64,000 bases of DNA from Bacteroidales bacterium (GCA_021740645.1 JAIOZL010000012.1:33676-97675), one strand, 5' to 3'; positions 8,503-18,474 are shown, numbered from the stretch's first letter. Numbers and translations: made by a program. The notes: a model not told the origin generated them from the sequence alone.

Positions 8503-10239
8503 ATGAGCACAATTGACACCTATATTATTGAAAGAGCCAAAAAATGGCTTGAAGGGAACTACGATAGGGAAACAAAGGAAAAAGTAAAAGCACTGATTGA
8601 TAGCCAATCGACTGAACTGGTGGATTCATTTTACAGAGACCTTGAGTTCGGTACGGGAGGATTGCGTGGTATCATGGGCGTAGGAACCAACAGGATGAAT
8701 AAATATACTGTGGGAATGGCTACCCAGGGGCTGGCTAATTATATGAAAAAAATGTTCCCTGATAAGGATCAGATAAGTATGGCCATTGCCTTCGACTCCA
8801 GGAATAATAATACATTTTTTGCCGGGATCACTGCTGATGTGATGTCTGCTAATGGCATTAAGGTATATGTATTTGAAGATTTACGCCCAACGCCTGAGCT
8901 TTCATTTGCTATTCGTCACCTTGGTTGCCAGGCCGGCGTTGTTATTACAGCTTCGCATAATCCTCCTGAATATAATGGATACAAGGCTTATTGGGAAGAT
9001 GGGGGACAACTCATCAGCCCTCACGATAAAAATGTAATCGATGAAGTAAATAAAATCACTTCGATTGATCATGTAAAGTTTGATCGAAATGAAAGTCTCG
9101 TCGAAACCATTGGGGAGGCCATTGATAAAGTATATTTGGATAATATCCGATCCCTCTCACTTTCACCGGATGTTATTGCCCGACAAAGTGAATTTAAAAT
9201 TGTGTATACCCCAATCCATGGTACTGGTGTTGAATTGGTGCCTAAAGGATTAAAAGCGTTTGGATTTAAAAATATCTATAGCGTTCCCGAGCAGGATGTT
9301 ATTGATGGAAATTTCCCTACAGTTAAATCCCCAAATCCGGAAGAACCGGCAGCCTTAAATATGGCTATTGAAAAAGCAAAAGCTGTAGGCGCAAACCTCG
9401 TAATGGCCACCGACCCCGACGCTGACCGCGTGGGAATCGCTGTTTTGGATGACAAGGGAGACTTTGTATTATTAAACGGAAACCAAACAGCTACCCTGCT
9501 CCTTTATTATTTATTAAAGGAATGGAAAGATTCAGGTAAACTTACAGGCAGGGAATATATAGTAAAAACAATTGTGACCTCCGAAATACTTAAAGATATT
9601 GCCATAAAGAATGGAGTGGAATCGCTGGATGTATTAACGGGGTTTAAATACATTGCTGAGCAACTTCGTCTGCGGGAGGGCAAAAAAACCTTTATTGGAG
9701 GTGGAGAAGAGAGTTATGGCTACCTTGTGGGTGACTTCGTGAGGGATAAGGATGCCGTAATTTCATGCTGTATGATTGCTGAAACAGCTGCCTGGGCTGC
9801 AGACCAAGATAAAACTTTATATGAACTTTTGCCGGAAATTTATGTGGAATTTGGTTTTTATAAAGAGACTCTTAAATCCGTTGTGAGGAAAGGAAAAGCG
9901 GGCGCAGAAGAAATTCAACAAATGATGGATGATTATCGGACTGCACCTCCCGTATATATCAATAGTTCAAAACTGATTACCGTTAAAGATTACCAGTTAC
10001 AGATTGAAAAGGATATAGTGAATGGAACAGAAAAACACATTGACCTTCCAAAGTCAAATGTATTGCAGTTTTTCCTTGAAGACGGAAGTAAAATTTCTGT
10101 ACGTCCCTCAGGAACAGAGCCTAAGATCAAATTTTACTTTAGCGTAAAAGCTGTCCTGGAAAATGTAGCTAATTTTAAAGAAGTGAATTCTTTTCTGGAT
10201 AGCAGAATTAAAGGGATTATAGAAGACTTGAAGCTTTAA
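8503..10239 (+). CDS. Phospho-sugar mutase (phosphoglucomutase/phosphomannomutase, PGM2-like)
   Basis: This 578-residue alpha-D-phosphohexomutase has TASHNPPEYNGYKAYW with the phospho-serine at Ser151, the metal loop DPDADRVG (Asp304, Asp306, Asp308), the sugar loop GGGEESYGY and the phosphate-binding RPSGTEPKIKFY near the C-terminus. The length and the EYNGYKAYW extension match the PGM2/PgcA branch, which interconverts glucose-1-P and glucose-6-P, rather than short PMM enzymes. It supplies sugar phosphates to the nucleotide-sugar genes just upstream. The ATG at 8503 is preferred over the in-frame TTG at 8497. A bidirectional terminator follows at 10244. Confidence 0.9.
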   Translation: MSTIDTYIIERAKKWLEGNYDRETKEKVKALIDSQSTELVDSFYRDLEFGTGGLRGIMGVGTNRMNKYTVGMATQGLANYMKKMFPDKDQISMAIAFDSRNNNTFFAGITADVMSANGIKVYVFEDLRPTPELSFAIRHLGCQAGVVITASHNPPEYNGYKAYWEDGGQLISPHDKNVIDEVNKITSIDHVKFDRNESLVETIGEAIDKVYLDNIRSLSLSPDVIARQSEFKIVYTPIHGTGVELVPKGLKAFGFKNIYSVPEQDVIDGNFPTVKSPNPEEPAALNMAIEKAKAVGANLVMATDPDADRVGIAVLDDKGDFVLLNGNQTATLLLYYLLKEWKDSGKLTGREYIVKTIVTSEILKDIAIKNGVESLDVLTGFKYIAEQLRLREGKKTFIGGGEESYGYLVGDFVRDKDAVISCCMIAETAAWAADQDKTLYELLPEIYVEFGFYKETLKSVVRKGKAGAEEIQQMMDDYRTAPPVYINSSKLITVKDYQLQIEKDIVNGTEKHIDLPKSNVLQFFLEDGSKISVRPSGTEPKIKFYFSVKAVLENVANFKEVNSFLDSRIKGIIEDLKL

Positions 10240-10243
10240 ATAT

Positions 10244-10290
10244 AAAAGCCTTACAGTTATTCCCTTCCTGGGTCTACCTATAAGGCTTTT
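10244..10290. terminator. Bidirectional intrinsic terminator between the phosphomutase and LamG genes
   Basis: AAAAGCCTTA at 10244-10253 pairs perfectly with TAAGGCTTTT at 10281-10290. The T-run on the plus strand serves the phosphomutase gene, and the A-run at the left end gives a U-tract for the converging minus-strand gene. Confidence 0.75.
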
Positions 10291-10311
10291 TACTAATTCT
10301 ATACTCTTTAT

Positions 10312-12648
10312 TTACTTTCTTAATATCACCTTTTGAAGAACAACTGAATTATCAGTAGTAAGTTTTATGATGTATAAACCATTGCTGGCAGATATGCTTG
10401 AAGTAACAGATTGCTGTTGATTAAATTCCTTTGCGTCTATTATTTTTCCTGAAAGATCCAAAACTTCCAATTTATTGATTTTTGAACCGTTGGATACGGC
10501 ATATACCCTATTCCCGGCAGACCAAACTTTAATATCAGTTTTACTGTTATCTTCAACTCCATTAGGCCCTGTAAAATGCAATTTAAACCTTATTGCAGAA
10601 TTTGAAGGATTGTGTTCAAAGGTATAGTTCAATCCTTCCGATAAGGTCGTGAGGGAATTTAATAACAAGTCTTCAAGGTAAATAGTTGTTCCCTCAGAAA
10701 AGCCCGTGATATCAGAAACATTAATAACATATTCACCGGCCTGACTGCAATCAAATCCAACTTTAATACTTGTGGAATTTTCATACTCAGGTAGGGTATT
10801 AATCGACAGTTCATGACCAAAAGCTTTGGAATAAAACTGTGGAGCCTCATCTAAACCATGGATTTTTTTTACATCAAATTCAGGATCAAAACTATCGGAT
10901 GCCAGGGAATTAAAAGCAACAAATAATGCGTCATTATATAAATTTCCCATTACATTCAACCGGATGGATGAACTATTGTTTCCCGATTTATAATAATCCT
11001 GGCTTGAATGAACCCTGTCAGAATGAGGAATTGTAAGAGTGGGACTAGTACCGGTGGTTTCCACAAAAAATGCCTGCATAGCCGGGATCACTCCTCCGGC
11101 TAAGGTTCCCCAACCACTGCCATTAGTGCCATCCGAACCATTCCAGAATAAATAATTTCCAGCAGTACCATCCCAAACCCATACGGCGTTAGCCACATTG
11201 CTTTTTGTCCATGAACTTATATTTGCCATAAGTGCAGAAGGATAAGGATTGGCAATTAAATTTAGCCCGCGATCGCTTGTATATTGCAGGCCGTAAAAAG
11301 CTCCTGAGCCTGTTGTATAGTTGCCTGTATTTAGTGTTCCTGAAAAAGCAATCGTTTCATCCTGATCGACATTATCATCTACCCAACATTCATATCCCCT
11401 TCCCAGGGCAAGACTCTGGCTCGTGCTGGTAATCCAGTTATCCCAGGTATTGCTCGATTCGATATGGGTCCGCAGAAAAATATCAGAGCCGGCAGGCAGA
11501 TAAAACACACCTGCAGTAGCAGAAGAAACAGGCATTCCTATGAAGTGCCAATCATTCTGAGTTAAATATCGTTGAACAGTTGCAGAAGTATAGGAAAGTG
11601 AGCCATTATCAATAAATGAACCAGTTCCTGTGTTATCAGATTCGATGGTAAAATCCCCATTAATCGTCAATGTCTTTGATGTATTTACCGTCAAATCACC
11701 CACGCTTGAAATAGTTATATCCTCCACTGTTTCATTAGCATCAAGTACAATGCTATTCCTTATTTCAACCCGGGCCCAGTCATAAAGTGGGGCATTCTGT
11801 GCTGGTGCCCATGTAGCATCTGACGACCAATATCCATCTGCTACAGTGTAATATGGTAATGGTGCGGTTGAACTCGCCCAGGCTGGGTCGTTTGAGGTAC
11901 CTGTATCATCCCCAAGTGTGCCGTTAAAGCCATTGGGGCCGCTATCAGTTATGGTCTGTCCGCTTCCTTCGTTAAGTTTATAATACGCGAACAATCCCGT
12001 TTCATTGCCTGATAACTCTGTATACATTGTTTCTCTGATCTCCGATTGGGTCCGACAAACATTCCATATTCTTGCTTCATCCACATAGCCATATAAGGCA
12101 TCATTAGGATAGTTTGCTCTTTTTCGGCTTCCAATATGAAGGGTATCCATTACCGGGTCAAAAAACAGACCCCGTGATGAAACATCAAGTGTATTATCCA
12201 ATTCCCCATTAATGTACACTTTCATATCCTGCCCGTCCCAAGTCCCGGCAACATGTACCCATTCGTTTAAGGGTACCTGGTTTATAGAATGTAATCCTTC
12301 ATGAATATTTCCTGTTGTACCAAAATTTAGCCCAAAGGCAAGTGTCCCCGGATCAACAGGGTTATTTGCACTAAGTACAGCTAGTATAAAACCGTAGTGA
12401 TAAGGCGCGGTAGCCTCCTCCGCTTCTTTTACCAGCACAAAACTCCCCGAATACTCCGTTCCCACCATGTTCACATAGTGGCTTAAATTAACCCACCCCT
12501 CTAAGGTCAGGCCAGTAGCACCTCCTAAATCAACGCCCTCAAAATGTAGCCATCTATCCTGCCAAAAACTCAAAGTATTATTTTGCGCATTTATTTTTAA
12601 TCCCTGAGCGAGCAGTATTATAATCAGAAACCGAATTGCAATCTTCAT
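10312..12648 (-). CDS. LamG-domain T9SS-exported surface protein
   Basis: This 778-residue protein has a short signal peptide (MKIAIRFLIIILLAQGLKINA). A LamG/concanavalin-A-like sandwich follows at about residues 25-215 (LTLEGWVNLSHY, VHVAGTWDGQDMKVYINGEL, YGYVDEARIWNVCRTQSEI). The middle has 'GDLTVNTSKTLTINGDFTI' repeats and Trp/Gly-rich surface segments, and the C-terminal T9SS sorting domain starts near VWSAGNRVYAVS and contains LEVLDLSGKIID and GLYIIKLTT, ending VILRK. LamG domains usually bind glycans or proteins. No enzymatic site is evident, so an adhesin or envelope role is an inference. Confidence 0.8.
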   Translation of the reverse strand: MKIAIRFLIIILLAQGLKINAQNNTLSFWQDRWLHFEGVDLGGATGLTLEGWVNLSHYVNMVGTEYSGSFVLVKEAEEATAPYHYGFILAVLSANNPVDPGTLAFGLNFGTTGNIHEGLHSINQVPLNEWVHVAGTWDGQDMKVYINGELDNTLDVSSRGLFFDPVMDTLHIGSRKRANYPNDALYGYVDEARIWNVCRTQSEIRETMYTELSGNETGLFAYYKLNEGSGQTITDSGPNGFNGTLGDDTGTSNDPAWASSTAPLPYYTVADGYWSSDATWAPAQNAPLYDWARVEIRNSIVLDANETVEDITISSVGDLTVNTSKTLTINGDFTIESDNTGTGSFIDNGSLSYTSATVQRYLTQNDWHFIGMPVSSATAGVFYLPAGSDIFLRTHIESSNTWDNWITSTSQSLALGRGYECWVDDNVDQDETIAFSGTLNTGNYTTGSGAFYGLQYTSDRGLNLIANPYPSALMANISSWTKSNVANAVWVWDGTAGNYLFWNGSDGTNGSGWGTLAGGVIPAMQAFFVETTGTSPTLTIPHSDRVHSSQDYYKSGNNSSSIRLNVMGNLYNDALFVAFNSLASDSFDPEFDVKKIHGLDEAPQFYSKAFGHELSINTLPEYENSTSIKVGFDCSQAGEYVINVSDITGFSEGTTIYLEDLLLNSLTTLSEGLNYTFEHNPSNSAIRFKLHFTGPNGVEDNSKTDIKVWSAGNRVYAVSNGSKINKLEVLDLSGKIIDAKEFNQQQSVTSSISASNGLYIIKLTTDNSVVLQKVILRK

Positions 12649-12783
12649 TTTAAAAATCTGTTAAGTGAATAGTATCTATTTGCACATTATCCAATTTCAC
12701 TGTTAAAAACTTATATAAAAAGTTAAACAGTTAATATAGGTTGGATTTTTTTTTAATTGCTATTATTGCACAAACAATCAGAA

Positions 12784-13929
12784 ATGAATGTTATTACATC
12801 CTGCAAAATTATAACAATTTTTATTTGTTTCAACCTAAGTAATATTTTACACTCACAAAATTTGCCACACTCTCCATTTTACGGTCATTACACTGGTAAA
12901 TTAGATACTACTATGAGCTTATCCCTTGATTTATTTGAACATAGCGGAAATCTTTCGGGATATTATTTTTACTTTTTTCGTTTACCTGGCGAGGATAGTA
13001 CGTTTCATTATGGGAAAACAATTCCTTTTGAAGGTTCATTCTATGGAAATGTTATAAATTTTCATGAATTTGGAAATAAGGCATCCAAATTTCAAGGTAT
13101 TATCGATGGAAATGAAATTTACGGTAGCTGGCAAAGGCGAGAATATGAAGACCCAATCCCCTTTCATTTAACTGAGGATTACTCAGCAGGAAGTATAGCG
13201 CTAAACTGTTTTACCGCGAAAAGGAAACAGGATCTGATTCACGAATTAATTAAAGGAGATAATTTACCTTCAGCCAGGATTAATATTCTTATTCTTTATC
13301 CGAAAAATACACTTAAAGGAGCCCTAAAGGATTCGATCGATTTTTTGATAACCCGATTTCTGGCGGGTGATCCTTTCATTATTAAATCCCCTGAACTGCT
13401 TATGGAAAATATTGTTTTCGATTTTTTCCAATCTTATATTACTGCCACCCAAGGTATCTCTAATATTTCAAAAAGAGAGGTTTTTAATTGGGAAAAGGAT
13501 TTGACCATGGATGTAATGTATAACAGCAATCAAATACTTTCTCTTGGTTTTGAGAAATATGCTTTTACAGGTGGAGAGCATGGTTTATCCATGAAAAAAT
13601 ATGCAGTATTTGATTTGCAAAAATCAAAAGTATTACAACTTAAGGACTTTTTAATTCTGGGATTTGAAATATCCCTTAATGAAATCTTAGATAAAAAGCT
13701 GAGAAAGATTAATGGCGTAAAACCGGATGAAAGTCTTAACAATGCTGGCTTTTTAATTGATAAGATTGACTTTACAGAAAACTTTTACATCAACAATGAT
13801 GGCATTGGTTTTTATTATAATGTATATCACCTTGCCTCTTTCGGTTCCGGCTCTACAGAGCTCTTTGTAAATTTCAATGAAATTAAGAATTTGCTGATAC
13901 AGGATCATCCCTTTAAATGGGTAAAATAA
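12784..13929 (+). CDS. Exported protein with DUF3298 (RsiV-like) C-terminal domain
   Basis: This protein has 381 residues from the ATG at 12784; the in-frame TTG at 12757 would place nine residues before a good signal peptide (ITIFICFNLSNILHSQ) and is rejected. Residues 30-125 look like a beta-rich lipocalin-type segment (GHYTGKLDTTMSLSLDLFEH). The C-terminal part has the pattern YAFTGGEHGLSMKKYAVFDL, then a Leu/Lys helix region, then NNDGIGFYYNVYHLASFG and a 'ELFVNFNEIKNLL' end, which is the DUF3298/DUF4163 pattern of RsiV-like proteins that bind lysozyme in Firmicutes. Whether this one binds lysozyme is unknown. No sigma factor gene is next to it. Confidence 0.65.
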   Translation: MNVITSCKIITIFICFNLSNILHSQNLPHSPFYGHYTGKLDTTMSLSLDLFEHSGNLSGYYFYFFRLPGEDSTFHYGKTIPFEGSFYGNVINFHEFGNKASKFQGIIDGNEIYGSWQRREYEDPIPFHLTEDYSAGSIALNCFTAKRKQDLIHELIKGDNLPSARINILILYPKNTLKGALKDSIDFLITRFLAGDPFIIKSPELLMENIVFDFFQSYITATQGISNISKREVFNWEKDLTMDVMYNSNQILSLGFEKYAFTGGEHGLSMKKYAVFDLQKSKVLQLKDFLILGFEISLNEILDKKLRKINGVKPDESLNNAGFLIDKIDFTENFYINNDGIGFYYNVYHLASFGSGSTELFVNFNEIKNLLIQDHPFKWVK

Positions 13930-13944
13930 GTTACGCTTAAGACT

Positions 13945-14637
13945 CTAGAAATCTGGTATTTCTGCCCCCACTCCTTCCAATTTAAAATACTTTCTTACTA
14001 CCCAAACCATGTAATAAATAATGGGTGTATCAAGCAAGGCAACTATTACCTTAAATAAATATCCATTTAACAATAATACCCAAAACAAATTCCATTCAAT
14101 GATATTGAAAGAACATAATAAAACAAGAATTGTGAGCGTATCAACAAACTGAGAAGTAAAGGTTGAGGCATTGTTCCTTAACCATAAATGTTTACCCTTG
14201 GTTAATTTTTTCCAGAAATGAAATAACTGCACATCAATAAATTGTGCTGCAAGATACGCAACCATACTTGCTCCCACCCCGATATAAGTCACCCCAAAGA
14301 CATGATGAAATTCGCTGTTACTCACAGGAGACCATTCGGTGGCCGTTGCCAGGTCTGCAACTAAAACGATGCATAAAGTAAAAACACTTGCAAACAACCC
14401 TGCCATTACTACCCTGTTAGCTCTTTTGCGTCCAAAGATCTCTGAAACAATATCTGTCACCAGAAAAGTCAAGGGATAGGGAATAATCCCCACAGATATC
14501 TCAAAATCGTATAGTCCAAATGCATCCCAAGTGAAAAACTTCTGAAAAATCAGGTTGCTTGTAACCAAAGAAGCAATAAAAACTCCGGAGAGTGTCAGGA
14601 ATAAATTGTTCGCCTGTATTTTTTTCTTTACATCCAT
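13945..14637 (-). CDS. yhhQ: Queuosine precursor transporter (YhhQ/VUT family)
   Basis: This 230-residue integral membrane protein has about six hydrophobic segments. The stretch ISVGIIPYPLTFLVTDIVSE followed by IFGRKRANRVV, and later NNASTFTSQFVDTLTIL, are the family signatures. YhhQ imports 7-cyano-7-deazaguanine or 7-aminomethyl-7-deazaguanine for queuosine modification of tRNA. No queuosine biosynthesis gene (queA, tgt) is next to it, which fits a salvage role. It is divergent from gcvP, with a 205-base shared upstream region. Confidence 0.9.
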   Translation of the reverse strand: MDVKKKIQANNLFLTLSGVFIASLVTSNLIFQKFFTWDAFGLYDFEISVGIIPYPLTFLVTDIVSEIFGRKRANRVVMAGLFASVFTLCIVLVADLATATEWSPVSNSEFHHVFGVTYIGVGASMVAYLAAQFIDVQLFHFWKKLTKGKHLWLRNNASTFTSQFVDTLTILVLLCSFNIIEWNLFWVLLLNGYLFKVIVALLDTPIIYYMVWVVRKYFKLEGVGAEIPDF

Positions 14638-14776
14638 GTTTACGAAATTAACATAATTGAACTTATTTGGTTTATATGGTTAAAATAAAAAAGGCAAATC
14701 GGTCTATTTCTTCAAGATCACTGTAAACAGGGACAGAGAGATTGTTGTTATTTTATTAACAAATATTAATTATTAC

Positions 14777-14806
14777 TTTGTAATCTTAAGAAGATGATTA
14801 ATTTTG
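14777..14806 (+). promoter_or_regulatory. Predicted Bacteroidota sigma promoter of gcvP
   Basis: TTTG at 14777-14780 and TAATTTTG at 14799-14806 are 18 bases apart, matching the -33/-7 pattern known in this phylum (TTTG and TAnnTTTG). Transcription would begin near 14812. This excludes the in-frame TTG at 14804 as the gcvP start and supports the ATG at 14843. Confidence 0.6.
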
Positions 14807-14842
14807 CCCGTTTCAATTTACATTTTTATATATAATCTTAGT

Positions 14843-17710
14843 ATGATTTCCAACAATTTTATTCATAAACATAATGGCCCCCGTAAACATGAAGTAGGTT
14901 TAATGCTGGAAAAAATGGGTTCTGCATCTATTGACGAGCTCATTGAGCAAACTGTTCCGGCTTCAATTCGGCTTAAAACGCCACTTGGCCTCCCCAAAGG
15001 GATCAATGAATATGAATACATCAACCATTTAAAAGATCTTGCATCTAAAAATAAGATATTTAAATCGCTGATAGGTATGGGTTACTATAATACTATAGTT
15101 CCGGGTGTAATTCAAAGAAATATTCTTGAAAACCCGGGATGGTACACATCCTATACTCCCTACCAGGCAGAAATTTCACAGGGCAGGCTCGAAGCACTTT
15201 TAAACTTTCAAACCATGGTGGCCGAGCTTACAGCAATGCCGCTGGCAAATGCTTCTTTACTTGATGAAGGTACCGCTGCCGCTGAAGCCATGATCATGTT
15301 ATACAATTCCAGGTCAAGGGCCTCTGTAAAAGCCAATAAAAACACTTTCCTGATTTCGGATAAGCTTTTCCCTCAAACTATTGAAGTGATCAAAACACGT
15401 GCTTATCCTTTAAAAATTAATTTAGTAATTGGTGATGTCTTCCATGTCCTGAATAATGATGACGCATTTGGTGCCATTGTTCAGTACCCCGATAATACTG
15501 GTGAAATTCTCGACTATAAAAGTCTGTGCGACCGGGCTCATGAAAATGAAATTGGAGTAGTTGTAGCTACAGATCTGTTGAGTTTAACATTGTTAACACC
15601 TCCGGGTGAATGGGGTGCAGACGTGGTAGTTGGAACCTCTCAAAGATTTGGAATCCCCATGGGATTTGGGGGCCCGCATGCAGCATTTTTTGCCACCACG
15701 GAAAATTATAAACGTAATATTCCGGGAAGGATAATAGGCATTTCAAAAGATGCAAATGGCAACAGGGCATTGCGAATGGCTCTTCAAACCCGTGAACAAC
15801 ATATCAAACGAGAAAGAGCTACTTCCAACATTTGCACTGCACAGGCACTTTTGGCGTCTATGGCTGGATTTTACGCTGCCTACCATGGCCCTGACGGACT
15901 GAAAAACATCGCTTTGGACATCCATCAATTAACAGCACTGCTTGCAAATACACTTATTAAGTTTGGCTATAAAATTAAAAACAACAGTTATTTTGATACG
16001 CTCACCATTGAAATACCTGATGGCATGAATATGGATTCTATAAGAAATGAAGCTGTAAATAACAGATTCAATTTACATTATATTAACGAATCCACATTGA
16101 GTGTTTCCATTGACGAGACTGTTGACCTGAAAGACATTAAAAAACTTCTTTCCATTTTTGCTTTTGCTAACAACAAAGATTTTAAAGCATTTTCTGCAGA
16201 AACATTTAAAGGCTCAATTCCGGAAAACCTTCAAAGAACCTCCGAATACCTCACCAATGAGGTATTTAACACATATCATTCGGAAACTGAAATGATGAGG
16301 TATATGAAGTATCTGGAGAATAAAGATCTGGCTTTAAACCGAACGATGATCCCACTAGGCTCATGTACCATGAAGTTAAATGCCGCTGCAGAATTATTTT
16401 CACTAAGTTGGCCTGAGTTTGGGGAGATTCATCCTTTTGCTCCTGCTGACCAGGTGCAGGGTTATCTTGAGTTGATAAGTGACCTGGAAAAGGATTTATG
16501 CCAAATAACAGGATTTGATGCCGTTTCATTCCAACCTAATTCAGGTGCTTCTGGAGAATATGCCGGCCTTTTGGTTATAAAAGCCTACCTTGATAGTATC
16601 GGGCAGGGCCATCGGCATATCTGTTTAATACCCGCTTCAGCTCATGGTACAAATCCAGCCAGTTCGGTAATGGCAGGCATGGATGTAGTAGTAGTAAAGT
16701 GCGATGAACATGGTAATATTGACCTGAGTGACCTTGAAGAAAAAGCCAAACTTCACAGTGAGAATCTTGCTGCGATTATGATCACCTATCCTTCAACTCA
16801 TGGAGTTTTTGAAGAAGGTATCCTGAAAATGATTGATATAGTCCATCAGAATGGAGGACAGGTTTATATGGATGGGGCCAATATGAATGCCCAGGTTGGA
16901 TTAACAAATCCCGCGATAATCGGGGCAGATGTTTGTCATTTGAATTTACATAAAACTTTTGCCATTCCACATGGTGGTGGTGGACCGGGTGTGGGGCCAA
17001 TTGGAGTGGCTGCGCATTTGAAACCCTTCCTTCCCTCCCATCCCTTATTTCAAACAGGTGGAGAAAAAGGGATTACAGCTTTATCGTCAGCACCTTTTGG
17101 AAGTGCGCTGATACTGCCAATTTCGTATGGATATATAAAATTGTTAGGAGGAGAAGGCCTCACTGAAGCAACAAAAATTGCCATCCTAAATGCTAATTAC
17201 ATTAAAACTTCTCTTGAAAAAGAGTATAAAATTTTGTATTCAGGGAAGAATAACAGGGTAGCCCATGAAATGATCCTCGATTGCAATGAGTTCCTGAAAA
17301 CGGCAAATATTACTGTAATAGATATTGCCAAACGCTTGATGGATTTCGGTTTTCATGCGCCTACTGTGGCTTTCCCGGTGCATGGAACCTTGATGGTGGA
17401 ACCAACCGAAAGTGAGCCTTTATCTGAACTTGACCGCTTTATTGAGGCAATGAAGATCATCCAACATGAAATCAGGGACATTGAATCGGGTAAATTAGAT
17501 GATAAAAATAATGTGGTAAAAAATGCACCTCATACACTTAAAATGGTGACCCTGAGTAACTGGGAATATACCTATGATAAAAAACAGGCAGCATTCCCGG
17601 TAGAAAATTTATTGCATGCCAAGTATTGGCCTCCGGTAACAAAAATTGATGATGCTTATGGTGACAGGAATTTGATTTGCACCTGTCAGCCCATAGAAGC
17701 TTATGAATGA
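14843..17710 (+). CDS. gcvP: Glycine dehydrogenase (aminomethyl-transferring), P protein
   Basis: This 955-residue single-chain P protein of the glycine cleavage system decarboxylates glycine with pyridoxal phosphate and passes the aminomethyl group to the lipoyl H protein. The N-terminal half has the YNTIVPGVIQRNILENPGWY and YTPYQAEISQGRLEAL motifs. The C-terminal half has TMIPLGSCTMKLNAAAE and HLNLHKTFAIPHGGGGPG, with the PLP lysine at Lys704. The length is close to the E. coli enzyme (957). The start at 14843 fits the promoter and the natural MISNNFIHKHNGPRKHE beginning. gcvT and gcvH are not in the window, so the system is not a single operon here. Confidence 0.95.
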   Translation: MISNNFIHKHNGPRKHEVGLMLEKMGSASIDELIEQTVPASIRLKTPLGLPKGINEYEYINHLKDLASKNKIFKSLIGMGYYNTIVPGVIQRNILENPGWYTSYTPYQAEISQGRLEALLNFQTMVAELTAMPLANASLLDEGTAAAEAMIMLYNSRSRASVKANKNTFLISDKLFPQTIEVIKTRAYPLKINLVIGDVFHVLNNDDAFGAIVQYPDNTGEILDYKSLCDRAHENEIGVVVATDLLSLTLLTPPGEWGADVVVGTSQRFGIPMGFGGPHAAFFATTENYKRNIPGRIIGISKDANGNRALRMALQTREQHIKRERATSNICTAQALLASMAGFYAAYHGPDGLKNIALDIHQLTALLANTLIKFGYKIKNNSYFDTLTIEIPDGMNMDSIRNEAVNNRFNLHYINESTLSVSIDETVDLKDIKKLLSIFAFANNKDFKAFSAETFKGSIPENLQRTSEYLTNEVFNTYHSETEMMRYMKYLENKDLALNRTMIPLGSCTMKLNAAAELFSLSWPEFGEIHPFAPADQVQGYLELISDLEKDLCQITGFDAVSFQPNSGASGEYAGLLVIKAYLDSIGQGHRHICLIPASAHGTNPASSVMAGMDVVVVKCDEHGNIDLSDLEEKAKLHSENLAAIMITYPSTHGVFEEGILKMIDIVHQNGGQVYMDGANMNAQVGLTNPAIIGADVCHLNLHKTFAIPHGGGGPGVGPIGVAAHLKPFLPSHPLFQTGGEKGITALSSAPFGSALILPISYGYIKLLGGEGLTEATKIAILNANYIKTSLEKEYKILYSGKNNRVAHEMILDCNEFLKTANITVIDIAKRLMDFGFHAPTVAFPVHGTLMVEPTESEPLSELDRFIEAMKIIQHEIRDIESGKLDDKNNVVKNAPHTLKMVTLSNWEYTYDKKQAAFPVENLLHAKYWPPVTKIDDAYGDRNLICTCQPIEAYE

Positions 17711-17780
17711 AAGCTTTCGGTTTATTCTTAATTTTTCAGTTTCACTATTTTTATATTATTCAATAAAATGTATATGAAAA

Positions 17781-17812
17781 TTTGCATTACTGTTAACATA
17801 TAGATAACTTTG
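17781..17812 (+). promoter_or_regulatory. Predicted promoter of the ZapB-like/zapA unit
   Basis: TTTG at 17781-17784 and TAACTTTG at 17805-17812 are separated by 20 bases, a very good match to the Bacteroidota -33/-7 consensus. The ATG of the coiled-coil gene follows 30 bases after the -7 element. Confidence 0.7.
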
Positions 17813-17841
17813 CCTGATATTCGTTTATTTTAAATTAATTC

Positions 17842-18129
17842 ATGAGTGAAGTCGACAAATTAACCGCAAGCATTGTTTCAAAGGTTAAAACACTTGTCGA
17901 ACAAAATAATTCGCTTAAAGAAAAATACAACGAATTACTTTCAGAACACGTAAAATGCAATAAAATAATTGAGGATCAAAGTAAAGAATTAGAAAAATTA
18001 AAAAATAGTAATAGAAATTTAATAGTAACTGAATTAGTAAAACAAGCAGAAGGAAAAAGTGAAGTAAAATGGAAAATTGAAGAAATGATGCGGGAGATAG
18101 ACAAAAGTATAGGACTTTTGAACAGGTAA
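17842..18129 (+). CDS. Small coiled-coil protein preceding zapA (ZapB-like)
   Basis: This 95-residue protein is charged and almost wholly helical. Leu/Val/Ile at heptad spacing runs from about residue 5 to 60 (LVEQNNSLKEKYNEL, IEDQSKELEKLKNSN). It has no signal peptide or membrane segment. Coiled-coil genes of this size directly before zapA are common in Bacteroidota and are often called ZapB-like, meaning possible division-ring accessory proteins, but homology to E. coli ZapB cannot be shown by eye. It has its own strong promoter and lies 19 bases before zapA. Confidence 0.7.
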   Translation: MSEVDKLTASIVSKVKTLVEQNNSLKEKYNELLSEHVKCNKIIEDQSKELEKLKNSNRNLIVTELVKQAEGKSEVKWKIEEMMREIDKSIGLLNR

Positions 18130-18148
18130 GCCAATTGAAGATATTACA

Positions 18149-18436
18149 ATGAATGAATTAACAATATCAGTTATCATTGCCGACAGGCCCTACAGATTAA
18201 AGATCAACAGGGAAGAAGAAGAAAAAATTAGAAGCGCTGCGAATAAAATAAATGACAAAATAAAAACGTATTCAGAAAGTTATGCTTTTAATGACAAACA
18301 GGATTTGTTAGCAATGGTAGCCCTAGAAGAAGCGACGGCTGCAAACGATTACGATCATAAATTTAATATGCAGAATCAAACTCTAATAAAACAACTTACT
18401 GATATTGAATCAGAGCTTACTAAAACTTTAGAATAA
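18149..18436 (+). CDS. zapA: Cell division protein ZapA
   Basis: This 95-residue protein has the ZapA head (LTISVIIADRPYRLKINREE followed by EEKIRSAANKINDKI) and the helical tail (KQDLLAMVALEEATA) that forms the tetrameric coiled coil. ZapA crosslinks FtsZ filaments at mid-cell. The gene lies between a coiled-coil partner gene and the 6S RNA. The same neighbour order, zapA then the 6S RNA gene, is known from E. coli (zapA-ssrS) and supports both calls. Confidence 0.9.
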   Translation: MNELTISVIIADRPYRLKINREEEEKIRSAANKINDKIKTYSESYAFNDKQDLLAMVALEEATAANDYDHKFNMQNQTLIKQLTDIESELTKTLE

Positions 18437-18474
18437 TTTTGTCTGCGTTCTTTGAAAGATATTTTCCGGTAAAT

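Noticed and set aside
14804..14842. Upstream TTG start for gcvP
   Set aside because: It lies in the -7 element of the promoter (14799-14806); the ATG at 14843 gives the usual GcvP N-terminus.
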